A DNA stretch of 64,000 bases from SIG673 sp045658525. GTDB lineage: Bacteria > Bacillota > Clostridia > Oscillospirales > CAG-272. Under the pieces are notes generated by a model that was not told the origin of the DNA, searched no databases, and saw only the letters and a list, made by a program, of their open reading frames with translations. Location: positions 1-64,000 of the forward strand of contig JAZOVD010000030.1 in NCBI GenBank assembly GCA_045658525.1, read 5' to 3'. The number at the start of each line of letters is the position of its first letter. Position 1 is the stretch's first letter. A program made the position numbers and the translations under genes. Positions 32,225 to 40,480 of this stretch are shown one piece after another.

Positions 32225-33457
32225 TTACTCTCTGAACATTTTTACTATTTTTTCAGCGGTAGCCTTAACGTCGGAATCCTTGTTGGTCTCGATCTCGAAA
32301 TCGCATACCGCGCGGTAAAGCGGGAGCCTTTTTTCGTACATTACCGTAAGGTCGCCGACCGACAACGGTCTTCCCTCGCGGGGCAGTAACGAAACGTCGC
32401 GGTTAATAAAGAACACGCGTCCGTTCTGACGGAGCAGAGAGTGGTTATCCGGAACTGTGACCGCGCCTCCGCCTGTCGCTATAACTAACCCCGAACGCTT
32501 GGTAAGCTCCGCTATTGCTTCCGTCTCAACCCTTCTGAACTCTGCTTCACCTTTATTTTTTATCCAGTCTGCGGGAGTTATTCCCGTTTTTTCTGTAATA
32601 AACGCGTCACTGTCGGCAAGCTCGCGTCCCATAAGGCGCGCGATGTGTTTTCCAACCGTGCTTTTACCGCAACCGGGCATACCCACGAGAACTATATTGC
32701 GCATTCCGCAATCGACTCCGCGGTAAACTCTTTCTATATCATCTGCGGAATAAGTGGTTTTTGTGAAGAACTCGGAAGCCTTAGCGCCCTGAGCGACGAG
32801 CATATAAAGACCGCCCGTATGTCGGATACCGCGTTTTTCCGCTTCCAGAATAAGAGCTGTTTTTTCGGGGTTGTATATGAGATCGGCTACCGCCTCGCAT
32901 TTCGGGAACATACCGAGGTCTATGGGAGAAACGCCGTTTTTGGGGTACATTCCAACGGGGGTCGTGTTTACGATAAGGAACGCGTCGGAATGAAGATGGA
33001 GATTTTGATAATTGTTCTCTCCGCTTCTGGAAATAACGACGATCTCGCCTGCTCCGAGGTCGTTCAACGCGCATACCGCGGTCTTTGACGAGCCTCCGCT
33101 ACCGAGTATGATGGCTTTTTTGCCTTTTGGATCGATGCCGGCGCGCTTTAACATAAGAGTAAAGCCGAAATGGTCGGTGTTATATCCCGAAAGAGAACCG
33201 TCAGCTTCCTTTACTATCGTGTTGACGCTTCCTATCCTTTTGGCTTCGTCAGATATTCTGTCGCATAACGGTATTACGGTCTGCTTGTAGGGAATGGTAA
33301 CGTTTATTCCGTCAAACTCGCGTTTTTGAAGAAACGGCGCGACCTCGCTTTCCTCCATCGGGAAAAGCTCGTATGTATAATCCCCGAGAAGTGAATGTAT
33401 CTGCGGAGAGAAGCTGTGTCCGAGCGGGTTTCCTATAAGTCCGAATGATTTTTTCAT
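32225..33457 (-). CDS. aroE-aroK: Fused shikimate dehydrogenase - shikimate kinase
   Basis: 410 residues encoding two consecutive shikimate-pathway enzymes. Residues 1-246 are AroE: FGLIGNPLGHSFSPQIH with the substrate-binding Ser pair, NVTIPYKQ with the catalytic Lys, GYNTDHFGF, the nucleotide loop LGSGGSSKT (119-126), and VNTTPVGMYP. Residues 252-410 are AroK: P-loop GMPGCGKST (259-267), DSDAFI, the shikimate-binding RRVETEA region, GGGAV, and LPREGRPLS. Both halves look intact. The fusion guarantees equal amounts and may channel shikimate. Genes for the next steps (aroB, aroA, aroC) lie at 40481-44072 on the other strand. Single cistron with the transporter gene upstream. Confidence 0.96.
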   Translation of the reverse strand: MKKSFGLIGNPLGHSFSPQIHSLLGDYTYELFPMEESEVAPFLQKREFDGINVTIPYKQTVIPLCDRISDEAKRIGSVNTIVKEADGSLSGYNTDHFGFTLMLKRAGIDPKGKKAIILGSGGSSKTAVCALNDLGAGEIVVISRSGENNYQNLHLHSDAFLIVNTTPVGMYPKNGVSPIDLGMFPKCEAVADLIYNPEKTALILEAEKRGIRHTGGLYMLVAQGAKASEFFTKTTYSADDIERVYRGVDCGMRNIVLVGMPGCGKSTVGKHIARLMGRELADSDAFITEKTGITPADWIKNKGEAEFRRVETEAIAELTKRSGLVIATGGGAVTVPDNHSLLRQNGRVFFINRDVSLLPREGRPLSVGDLTVMYEKRLPLYRAVCDFEIETNKDSDVKATAEKIVKMFRE

Positions 33458-33477
33458 TTGTTTGTATCCTTTTGGGG

Positions 33478-34659
33478 TTATTTATTGTGACTAACGTAAT
33501 CTCTGTCCGTTTTTATAACGCATCTGTAACTCGGATCATATGATGAAACAAATTCGCCTATCATAGCCTTTGCTTCCTTTTCGGGGCATTTGGAGTCAGA
33601 CGGAAGAACGAGATCGAAGATTATATTTGACCGAGATTTGCCCGGTACTATGCGAACGTCGTGGAAAGACGCGCGAGGATCGGCTTTTTTTACCGCTGAC
33701 GCTATAATGTCGCGTATTTCGGCAAGACGTTTATCATTTACGTCTGTGGGGTCCATGTGAATAACGGTCTCACATCCAAGCTTACTTGATATTAGTATTT
33801 CGAGACGGTCTATCATCTCGTGCAGAACGTACACGCTTTCGTTTCCAGACACCTCTGCGTGGAGAGAGACCATAATGCGGCCGGGACCGTAGTCGTGAAC
33901 TATCATATCGTGTATGCCGAGAACTCTTTCGTCAGACATAGCAAGCTCGGAGACTTGGTTTACAAACTCCTCACTTGGGGCTTGACCGAGAAGCGGAGAA
34001 ACGGTGTCCTTTGCCGCGCGTATCCCGGCGGTTATGATGAATAGTGAGACCAAAAGTCCGCAGATGCTGTCAAGGTATATAAATCCTGTGAAACGGCAGA
34101 TAAGACCGACTATAAGTACGACCGCGGTTGAAACCGTGTCGCTCAGACTGTCTGCTGCCGTAGCGAGCATAGCGGCGGAGTCTATCTTTTTTCCGTATTT
34201 TTTGTTGTAGAAGCTCATATACAGCTTGCACAGTATCGATAACGCAAGGATGACCGCGGTCAGTATCCCGAAATCGGGCATTGACGGCGCAAATAATTTT
34301 TCGACCGAGCTTTTGGCAAGCTCCGTTCCCATCAGTATTATGATGAGCGCGACTATAAGCCCCGAAACATATTCTATCCTTCCGTGTCCGAACGGGTGGT
34401 CAGGGTCGGGCTTTTTCGCCGCGAGTCTGAACCCCGCAAGAGTTATGACCGAGGAGCCTGCGTCCGAAAGGTTGTTGAAAGCGTCAGCCGTTACCGCAAG
34501 CGAGCCGGAGATAAGACCGGCAAGAAGCTTTACCACGAATAAAACTATATTCAAAAATATTCCGAATATCCCACATACCGTTCCGTATGCGGAGCGAACC
34601 TTCGGATCATCGGTGTTTTCCGAGTTTTTGACCGTTTTTCTGATTATAAATCCTACCAT
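33478..34659 (-). CDS. Cation diffusion facilitator family transporter
   Basis: 393 residues from ATG at 34659. A GTG three codons upstream lies on the probable ribosome binding site. About six membrane helices occupy residues 20-210, with metal-site motifs DAFNNLSDAGSS and HPFGHGRIEY in the first half and DSLSDT in helix 5. Together these give the Asp/His tetrad for Zn2+, Fe2+ or Mn2+. The cytoplasmic domain (about 215-300; IHDMIVHDYGPGRIMVSLHAEV) is the dimerisation fold, and a further about 90-residue C-terminal extension exceeds the usual family length. It exports divalent metal against protons. The aroE-aroK start lies 20 nt downstream, so the two may be co-transcribed. Confidence 0.94.
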   Translation of the reverse strand: MVGFIIRKTVKNSENTDDPKVRSAYGTVCGIFGIFLNIVLFVVKLLAGLISGSLAVTADAFNNLSDAGSSVITLAGFRLAAKKPDPDHPFGHGRIEYVSGLIVALIIILMGTELAKSSVEKLFAPSMPDFGILTAVILALSILCKLYMSFYNKKYGKKIDSAAMLATAADSLSDTVSTAVVLIVGLICRFTGFIYLDSICGLLVSLFIITAGIRAAKDTVSPLLGQAPSEEFVNQVSELAMSDERVLGIHDMIVHDYGPGRIMVSLHAEVSGNESVYVLHEMIDRLEILISSKLGCETVIHMDPTDVNDKRLAEIRDIIASAVKKADPRASFHDVRIVPGKSRSNIIFDLVLPSDSKCPEKEAKAMIGEFVSSYDPSYRCVIKTDRDYVSHNK

Positions 34660-34842
34660 TGTGATCACCGCCTTGTTTTTGTTTGACGATCTTTTTTTAT
34701 TATGTCACAAAAAAACGTTCTGCGCAAGACTTATTACGTTAATGAAATGGTTTAAACAAATCAATGTTCGTTTTTTGGCATAGATTTAAAAAGTGACAAA
34801 AGATAAATTATATTACAGAGAAAATTTTATTCAAAAATGCGA

Positions 34843-34871
34843 TTGATTTTACGGAATAAGCAGAGTATAAT
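34843..34871 (+). promoter_or_regulatory. Promoter of the antiporter gene; fixes its start
   Basis: TTGATT (34843-34848), 17-bp spacer, TATAAT (34866-34871). An in-frame ATG at 34837 lies upstream of this promoter and so cannot be the start on this transcript. The rest of 34660-34842 is AT-rich with nothing else recognised. Confidence 0.8.
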
Positions 34872-34932
34872 TTATAGAGTTATAAAAATAAACAGACGCG
34901 TGTTCTGCGCGTTTTACGGAAAGGTCGATCTT

Positions 34933-36162
34933 GTGAGTATATTTAATACGATAGGCGGATTTTTTTCTAAGGATGTACTGCTTTCTCTCGGTGTTGCGAT
35001 AGCAGTTGGACTTGTTTTTAACAGAGTGGTCAAAAGGATTGGACTCCCAAACGTTACGGGTTATCTCGTTGCGGGCGTTTTGATCGGGCCTTGCTTTCTT
35101 CAAATAATTCCATCGGTCTGGATAGAGGAGCTGACGCTTCTTGTTAACGTCGCTCTCGGATTTATAGCCTTTTCGATAGGCGGAGAATTCAGAATCTCGA
35201 AAATAAAGAATATAGGAAAAAGCGTGTTTATAATAACCCTTTTTCAGGCTTTGACCACTACTCTTTTGGTTAATATAGGCTTGCTTCTGTTTTTCGAGCC
35301 TGCGGTGGCGATATGTCTCGGAGCGATAGCGACGGCGACTGCACCTGCCGCAACGCTTATGGTCGTAAGGCAGTATAACGCCAAGGGCCCTGTTACGGAT
35401 ATGCTTATGCCGGTAGTCGCGCTTGATGACGCCGTAGGACTTGTCGTATTCTCAGTCTCGCTTTCGGTGGCAAAGCTGACGGTCGCATCAAATAACGTAA
35501 ACGTTCTTCATATGCTTCTCGATCCGATAAAGGAGATCGTGCTTTCGCTTAGCGTGGGTGCGCTCATCGGTGCAGTTTTGACGTTTGGAATGGGATTTTT
35601 CCATTCTCGTTCAAACCGACTTACGTCCATTATTTGCGCAGTATTCCTCGGAACCTCTGTTTCTTCTCTTTTCGGACTTTCGTCACTCCTTCTTTGTATG
35701 TCGATAGGCGCGGTCATGGCTAATTTTTATCCGGAAAGCGAGAAGATGCTCGATATTACCGAGCATTGGACTCCTGTCGTATTTTTACTGTTTTTTGTCA
35801 TATCCGGTGCGGAGCTTGATCTGTCGATAGTTCCCACGGTGGGAGTTCTCGGGATCCTTTATATCGTTCTTCGCTCAGTGGGCAAATATTTTGGCGCGCG
35901 CATAGGATCAACTGTTGTTCATGAGCATACAAACATAAGAAAATATCTCGGAGTTGCACTTCTTCCGCAGGCGGGAGTTGCGATAGGTATGAGTCAGATA
36001 GTGGTTAACGAGCTTCCTGCTGAATACGGCGGACGCATACGCGCGGTGGTGCTTTGCGCTACGCTCGTCTATGAGCTTATAGGTCCTTTGCTTACCAAGC
36101 TTGTTCTTGTAAAAGCGGGCGAGATAGAAAAAACGAAGAAGGAAAAAACGGTTTCTGCCTAA
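34933..36162 (+). CDS. CPA2-family cation:proton antiporter
   Basis: 409 residues from GTG at 34933, 8 nt after GGAAAGG and 60 nt after the promoter. An ATG 32 codons upstream is rejected because it precedes the promoter. The protein is a Kef/NapA-like integral membrane protein with about 12 helices: RIGLPNVTGYLVAGVLIGP in helix 2, GFIAFSIGGEF, then TATAPAAT and VVALDDAVGLVVFS. The last two form the unwound helices of the fold, with the DD pair binding the ion. LPQAGVAIGMSQ is in the C-terminal part. No cytoplasmic TrkA-N/RCK domain follows, so it is probably a plain Na+ or K+/H+ exchanger in pH and salt balance. Confidence 0.92.
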   Translation: MSIFNTIGGFFSKDVLLSLGVAIAVGLVFNRVVKRIGLPNVTGYLVAGVLIGPCFLQIIPSVWIEELTLLVNVALGFIAFSIGGEFRISKIKNIGKSVFIITLFQALTTTLLVNIGLLLFFEPAVAICLGAIATATAPAATLMVVRQYNAKGPVTDMLMPVVALDDAVGLVVFSVSLSVAKLTVASNNVNVLHMLLDPIKEIVLSLSVGALIGAVLTFGMGFFHSRSNRLTSIICAVFLGTSVSSLFGLSSLLLCMSIGAVMANFYPESEKMLDITEHWTPVVFLLFFVISGAELDLSIVPTVGVLGILYIVLRSVGKYFGARIGSTVVHEHTNIRKYLGVALLPQAGVAIGMSQIVVNELPAEYGGRIRAVVLCATLVYELIGPLLTKLVLVKAGEIEKTKKEKTVSA

Positions 36163-36170
36163 TAAATAAC

Positions 36171-36199
36171 TTGATTTTCTTAGTTGATTATGCTATAAT
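36171..36199 (+). promoter_or_regulatory. Promoter of the clan GH-D glycosidase gene
   Basis: TTGATT (36171-36176), 17-bp spacer, TATAAT (36194-36199), 34 bp before the start. Confidence 0.8.
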
Positions 36200-36233
36200 C
36201 GTCTTGAAGCAGCAGCTTTAAAAGGAGATCATT

Positions 36234-37862
36234 ATGGAAAATAAGTTCGTCAGCATACTGCGCGCACCGGATAACGCGATAGGCGCAACGGAAAGCTCAC
36301 CCTTTCGATTTGAGGAGAGAAAGGACGGCTTTAACTGTGACGTTAAATACGAATATACCGTCGGAGAAAGGTCCGCTAAGATAACGGTCTATCCGAGCGG
36401 TTCGCCTGTAAAATTCCTCAAGCTCAGATTCAGAGGCGATCTCAGCTTTGTTGATAAGGTGTATGGAGACCAGTGGGAGCGTTCCGGCTCGGATGCCTTT
36501 CTTGAATGGCGTTCGGTCATGTCGAGCCGCGTGCTTCCGTGGTTCTGCTACTTAAAGGGAGACGGCGTTACGGCTTGCTACGGAGTAAAGACCTGTCCCG
36601 ACTGCTTTGCGTTCTGGCAGGTTGACGTTCACGGTATAACGCTTTTCCTTAATCTTTGTTGCGGAAACGAGGGAACGGATCTTAAAGAGCCGCTCGTGGC
36701 TTGCGAGGTGACGGAGATGCTTGGTGATGAGGGCGAGGATACGTACAAGGTAGCCAAACGCTTTTCCGCGCTCCTCTGTGATTTTCCCGTTTTACCCAAG
36801 TCTCCGATCTTCGGAGTTAATAACTGGTACTGGGCTTACGGACGCATTTCAAAGGATAGCGTTATGCACGAGACAGACTATCTGAAAGAGATGTGCGATG
36901 GAACAAAGAACGATCCGTATATGATAATAGACGACGGCTGGCAGCTCAACCGTACCTACGGTAACGGTGCTTACATAGGCGGTCCGTGGATCGCAAACGA
37001 CCGTTTCGGAAGTATGGCGGAGACCGCTGACGCTATTCACTCCAAGGGAGCGAAAGCGGGTATATGGTTCAGACCAACGCTTACGCTCGGAGACATACCG
37101 TTGGAAGCAAATTTTGCGCGTCATCAATCGGGGGGGATCATACTCGATCCGTCTCATCCTTATACGCTTGAACGCGTAAGGACGGACGCGGCAACCATAC
37201 GCTCGTGGGGGTATGATCTGATAAAGCACGATTTCTCGACTATTGATACGTTCGGAAGTAACCCTCTCACCTCGGAAAGACATACACATTCTTTTGTTAC
37301 GGGTGGCAGACGCTTCTTTGACAGGACGAAAACGTCGGCGACTGTCATTAAGAATTTTTATAAAGCGATACAGGCAGGCGCGGGAGATGCTGATGTTATA
37401 GGCTGTAACGTAATAGGTCATCTTTGCGCGGGAATACATTCCACTTACAGAACAGGAAACGATACGAGCGGAAGAAGCTTTGAGTGGACGAGACGTCTCG
37501 GAATCAATTCTGTTATGAGACTGCCTCTTAACGATACGTTTTACAGAGCAGACCCCGACTGCGCGGCGTTTACGGAGCGAGTTGACGCTTCGTTGAATCT
37601 TGATTATCTTGAAATGTGTGCTTATACGGGAATGACAACTCTTGCCTCGGTCACTCCCGGGATACTGACCGATAAGGAGATGAAGCGCATAAACGAGATA
37701 TACAGGATAGCTGACCGAGACGAATACCGTTTCGGAATAAAAAATTACGACAAGACCGCAAATCCCAATGTTTTTGTTTCCGAGGACGGAAGCAAGGAAA
37801 TGGTTTACGATTGGGAAAAAGCCTATGACGGAGCAAGAGTCGTTTTTGATTGGTTTAATTAA
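36234..37862 (+). CDS. Alpha-galactosidase-like glycoside hydrolase (clan GH-D)
   Basis: 542 residues, no signal peptide, so intracellular. It has an N-terminal beta-rich domain (about 1-180) and a TIM barrel. IIDDGWQLN, KAGIWFRPTL, the nucleophile region DLIKHDFSTID (Asp333) and the acid/base region YRTGNDTSGRSFEW (Asp410) follow the order of GH27/GH36 melibiases. A C-terminal beta-sandwich is short or absent compared with typical GH36 enzymes, which are often above 700 residues. Likely substrates are alpha-galactosides from plant oligosaccharides or mucin, but related clan GH-D members have other specificities. Monocistronic with its own promoter; AAAGGAG site before the ATG. Confidence 0.88.
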   Translation: MENKFVSILRAPDNAIGATESSPFRFEERKDGFNCDVKYEYTVGERSAKITVYPSGSPVKFLKLRFRGDLSFVDKVYGDQWERSGSDAFLEWRSVMSSRVLPWFCYLKGDGVTACYGVKTCPDCFAFWQVDVHGITLFLNLCCGNEGTDLKEPLVACEVTEMLGDEGEDTYKVAKRFSALLCDFPVLPKSPIFGVNNWYWAYGRISKDSVMHETDYLKEMCDGTKNDPYMIIDDGWQLNRTYGNGAYIGGPWIANDRFGSMAETADAIHSKGAKAGIWFRPTLTLGDIPLEANFARHQSGGIILDPSHPYTLERVRTDAATIRSWGYDLIKHDFSTIDTFGSNPLTSERHTHSFVTGGRRFFDRTKTSATVIKNFYKAIQAGAGDADVIGCNVIGHLCAGIHSTYRTGNDTSGRSFEWTRRLGINSVMRLPLNDTFYRADPDCAAFTERVDASLNLDYLEMCAYTGMTTLASVTPGILTDKEMKRINEIYRIADRDEYRFGIKNYDKTANPNVFVSEDGSKEMVYDWEKAYDGARVVFDWFN

Positions 37863-37864
37863 AG

Positions 37865-37908
37865 AACTTCCCTCACACGCATATTTATTACGAAGCGTGT
37901 GGGGGATT
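37865..37908 (+). repeat. Family A hairpin, copy 4 (diverged)
   Basis: AACTTCCCTCACACGC (37865-37880) pairs with GCGTGTGGGGGATTTT (from 37895) with two changes in the 3' arm. It starts 3 bp after the glycosidase stop and likely ends its transcript. Confidence 0.75.
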
Positions 37909-37921
37909 TTGATTTGTGGGG

Positions 37922-37972
37922 GAAGCCCTCTCAGTCGCTTACGCGCCAGCTATCCCAAAGGGCGAGCCTTTC
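37922..37972 (-). repeat. Family B repeat, inverted copy
   Basis: The reverse complement reads AAAGGCTCGCCCTTTGGGAT, AGCTGGCGCGTAAGCGACTG, AGAGGGCTT, closely matching copy 1 at 314-367. Confidence 0.75.
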
Positions 37973-37974
37973 AT

Positions 37975-38090
37975 CAAATAAAATACCATCACTCTATGAC
38001 ATGGGATTACGATCAAACAAAATACCACCACTCTATGATACGACATCAAATTTTACACAATAGTCCCCATAGAAAAATTCTTTTGCATAC
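37975..38090 (-). repeat. Dispersed repeat C, inverted copy with internal duplication
   Basis: It contains AATACCATCACTCTATGACA and, 42 bp later, AATACCACCACTCTATGATA, then ATTTTACACAATAGTCCCCA, which match 7606-7675 in the opposite sense. The first motif is present once there and twice here. Part of the gene-free 37863-38215 stretch. Confidence 0.7.
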
Positions 38091-38139
38091 TTTTCTTCTA
38101 AGAAAAGTATGGTGCCTACTTTTCTTTGAGAAAAGTAGG
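38086..38139. repeat. Two adjacent palindromes of the (C)ATACTTTTCTT type
   Basis: CATACTTTTCTT/AGAAAAGTATG (38086-38111) and CCTACTTTTCT/AGAAAAGTAGG (38115-38139) lie in tandem, 2 bp before the -35 box of the next gene. The second is the same palindrome as 7932-7957. Confidence 0.7.
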
Positions 38140-38141
38140 TA

Positions 38142-38170
38142 TTGACAAAATGGAAAAGCCGCTGTATAAT
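38142..38170 (+). promoter_or_regulatory. Consensus promoter of the Mrr-like gene
   Basis: TTGACA (38142-38147), 17-bp spacer, TATAAT (38165-38170): both hexamers perfect. It abuts the upstream palindromes. Confidence 0.9.
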
Positions 38171-38215
38171 TAATCTGTATAAATATCTATTATATTATTG
38201 AAAGGATATATTAAG

Positions 38216-39223
38216 ATGACAGTTGCCGAGCTGAGAAGTAATTACAGTAAGTATCTTTCAAGGATAAAGGGCGATATACGTGAGAGCTTGAACGGGAAAG
38301 CGTTGACAAGAAGACAGCTTATAGATGCGGTAGCAAAACGTTCGGGAATGACGGATGCTGAGCTTAAAGACCGTTCCGCGGGAAGCGTTCTTACTATGTA
38401 TCGCAGTATCATCGGTACGGCAATAGGAAAGATGCAGAAATACGGCGATATAATATCGGACGAAAGCGGATATATTTCGCTTTGCAAGTCAGTGGCGACT
38501 ATCGTAAAAGAGGCGGAGCTTGCTCCGTTTATAGTTGACCGTATAAAGGAAAGAGCTTACACCAGACGAGAGATGACCGAGCTTGCGGTATCGTATTTTG
38601 GCGCGGACAAGACGGAGAGCACAAACGACGATGAGTCGATAGAAACGCTTACCGTCACGCTTCTCGGCGAGCTTACGCGCAGGGGAAAGCTCCGTTGCAT
38701 AGGCGGACGTTATTCGATAGGCTCGGATACGGTAATAATCAAAAAACCGGGTTCGGTGTTGGAGGAGTTCATATCAATGCTGAACTCAAAGGGCGGCGAG
38801 TTCTTTGAAAGCTTTTCGGCAATGCTTCTCGAAAGCTATTACCGTTCTTGCGGAATGACCGTCACCGCCTGTAACGTTATAGGCGGCTCTGATGACGGCG
38901 GGATAGACGTTATGTTTGACGTTACGGACAGGCTGGGATTCCGCGACGTTATACTTGTACAGTGTAAGCAAAAGACCAACTCAAACGTAACTCCGAAGGA
39001 AGTAAAGGAGTTTGTCGGAGCGTTCTACGTCGATAAAGGAACGCGCGGCATATTTATGACAACGTCACGCTTCCATAAGGACGCGGCGGCTGTAATAAAT
39101 ACGCTTCCGGATATAGCGCAGATAGACGGAGCGAGACTTTTTGAGATGGCGAAGCTTTGTCACGTTGGAATAAAAGAGGAGAACGGAGTGTTCTCTGTTG
39201 ATAGATCGTTTTTTGGCGCATAA
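38216..39223 (+). CDS. Mrr-like restriction endonuclease-fold protein
   Basis: 335 residues from ATG at 38216, 10 nt after GAAAGG; an upstream in-frame TTG overlaps that site. Residues about 1-170 are helical with a winged-helix look (RRQLIDAVAKRSGMTDAEL; YTRREMTELAVSYF) and probably bind DNA. Residues about 185-330 are the Mrr catalytic fold: FFESFSAMLLESYYRSCGM, then GGIDV with Asp231, a 17-residue gap, and Gln249-Cys-Lys251 (VQCKQ), the D-QxK metal site. RGIFMTTSRFHKDA follows. Mrr enzymes cut modified DNA. No methylase or specificity subunit lies nearby, so it may be a solitary modification-dependent nuclease or a repair enzyme. Confidence 0.88.
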   Translation: MTVAELRSNYSKYLSRIKGDIRESLNGKALTRRQLIDAVAKRSGMTDAELKDRSAGSVLTMYRSIIGTAIGKMQKYGDIISDESGYISLCKSVATIVKEAELAPFIVDRIKERAYTRREMTELAVSYFGADKTESTNDDESIETLTVTLLGELTRRGKLRCIGGRYSIGSDTVIIKKPGSVLEEFISMLNSKGGEFFESFSAMLLESYYRSCGMTVTACNVIGGSDDGGIDVMFDVTDRLGFRDVILVQCKQKTNSNVTPKEVKEFVGAFYVDKGTRGIFMTTSRFHKDAAAVINTLPDIAQIDGARLFEMAKLCHVGIKEENGVFSVDRSFFGA

Positions 39224-39246
39224 ATAAATTTTCAGGAGAAATAGAA

Positions 39247-40092
39247 ATGGAAAACCTTCAACCCCAAAAACAAAAAAGACTTCTCACGGTTCAGGACATA
39301 TCGTGCGTCGGACAGTGCTCGCTTACGGTAGCGCTCCCGATAATATCCGCTTTTGGAATAGAGACGGTAATGCTTCCGTCCGCTGTCCTCTCAACTCATA
39401 CGGGAAGCTGGAAAGGGTTTACGTTCCGCGACCTTACCGACGATATTCCTGGAATAGTTTCTCATTGGGAGAAAGAGGGTATAGATTTTGACGCGATATA
39501 TACGGGATATATAGGAAACGCGCGTCAGATAGATATGATACTCGGGATGAGGGAAACGCTTCTTGTGCCGAATGCACCTATAATAACCGATCCCGCAATG
39601 GCGGATAACGGTGTACTTTACACAGGCTTTGACAAGGCATTCGTTGAGAGCATGAAAAAGCTGGTCGGAGGCTCCGATTATCTGCTTCCGAATATAACCG
39701 AAGCGGCTATGCTTACGGGAATGGAATATAAAGAAAAATATGACGAGGAGTATATACTTGGACTTTGCCGCGAGCTTTGTGCTATCGGCGCAAAAAACGT
39801 TGTACTTACCGGTGTGTGCTTTGAGCAAGGACAGATAGGCGTTTACGTGTATGACGGTAAGGAAGCGCGTTATTGCTCTCAGGAGAGACTTGCTTACAAC
39901 AAGCACGGAACGGGTGACGTTTACGCGTCTGTGTTCTCGGGTTATCTTGTAAGCGGGGAGAGCGCGTTCGATGCCGCAAAGAAGGCGGCGACCTTTACAA
40001 AGGACGCTATGATAAATACTCCGTCGGATCACGTTTACGGAGTGAATTTTGAGGGAATATTAAATAAAATCACAGATCGGGAGAATATATAA
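39247..40092 (+). CDS. pdxK: Pyridoxal/pyridoxamine kinase
   Basis: 281 residues. It phosphorylates pyridoxal, pyridoxamine or pyridoxine in vitamin B6 salvage, in the cytoplasm. It has a PfkB/ribokinase-like fold: VQDISCVGQCSLTVALPI at the N-terminus (substrate site), VMLPSAVLSTHTG, ITDPAMADNG, LLPNITEAAMLTG, and the phosphate-binding loop NKHGTGDVYAS with the catalytic Asp. Length is normal. Its stop TAA overlaps the rbfA start by one base, so translation is coupled. It supplies the cofactor of the YggS-type PLP protein encoded 5 kb downstream, though that link is only general. Confidence 0.93.
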   Translation: MENLQPQKQKRLLTVQDISCVGQCSLTVALPIISAFGIETVMLPSAVLSTHTGSWKGFTFRDLTDDIPGIVSHWEKEGIDFDAIYTGYIGNARQIDMILGMRETLLVPNAPIITDPAMADNGVLYTGFDKAFVESMKKLVGGSDYLLPNITEAAMLTGMEYKEKYDEEYILGLCRELCAIGAKNVVLTGVCFEQGQIGVYVYDGKEARYCSQERLAYNKHGTGDVYASVFSGYLVSGESAFDAAKKAATFTKDAMINTPSDHVYGVNFEGILNKITDRENI

Positions 40093-40457
40093 TGGCGGGA
40101 TACAGACAGACAAGAATAAACGAGGAACTTACGCACGCGCTTTCCGAGGCGCTTCGCGAGCTTAAAGACCCGAGAATACAGAACAGCGTGGTATCGATCA
40201 CCGACGTTGACTGCGCAAAGGATCTTAAAACGGCTAACGTTTACTTTTCCTTTTTCTCGGTAAAATATGAGGAGAAGGACATAAAGACCGCGCTTAAAGG
40301 CGCGGCGGGATTCCTTCGTTCCTATCTCGCGTCAGAGGTCAATCTCCGCGAGACTCCTCAGTTAAACTTTATTTTCGACAACTCCATAGAGCGCGGAAAC
40401 AGGATCTCCGCGATACTTAACGAGGTCCTTCCGTCAAAGTCAGAGGACGAAAAATGA
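40092..40457 (+). CDS. rbfA: Ribosome-binding factor A
   Basis: 121 residues. RbfA binds the 30S subunit and helps mature the 16S 5' end. It has a type II KH-like fold: YRQTRINEELTHALSEALRE, LKDPRIQNSVVSITDVDCAKDLKTA, VYFSFF, and the C-terminal FIFDNSIERGNRISAIL, which is the family signature. It starts within the stop codon of the pyridoxal kinase gene. In most Firmicutes rbfA follows nusA-infB and precedes nrnA-truB; here nrnA and truB lie about 13 kb away at 53651-55563. Confidence 0.95.
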   Translation: MAGYRQTRINEELTHALSEALRELKDPRIQNSVVSITDVDCAKDLKTANVYFSFFSVKYEEKDIKTALKGAAGFLRSYLASEVNLRETPQLNFIFDNSIERGNRISAILNEVLPSKSEDEK

Positions 40458-40480
40458 GTTGGAGAAAGGAATAAAAGTAA

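Larger units (their letters stand above)
31181..32226. mobile_element. Candidate cassette with about 43-bp imperfect inverted repeats
   Basis: The left end (31181-31223) and right end (32184-32226) are inverted relatives. They share A-tracts, CACCCCG, TGCA, and TTAGCGGAGAA(A)TTA (31209-31223 versus 32184-32197). The interior is clearly AT-richer than its surroundings (14 G/C of 60 in 31381-31440) and holds one gene, a terminator and two palindromes. The outer arms CCACCCCG (31187) and CGGGGTGA (32212) with their A- and T-tracts would form one terminator if the interior were removed, which suggests insertion into a terminator loop. No transposase is inside, so movement would need help in trans. 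Confidence 0.55.

Noticed and set aside
31181..32226. Classical insertion sequence
   Set aside because: No transposase or target-site duplication could be identified. Only inverted ends and composition support mobility, so it is called a candidate cassette.
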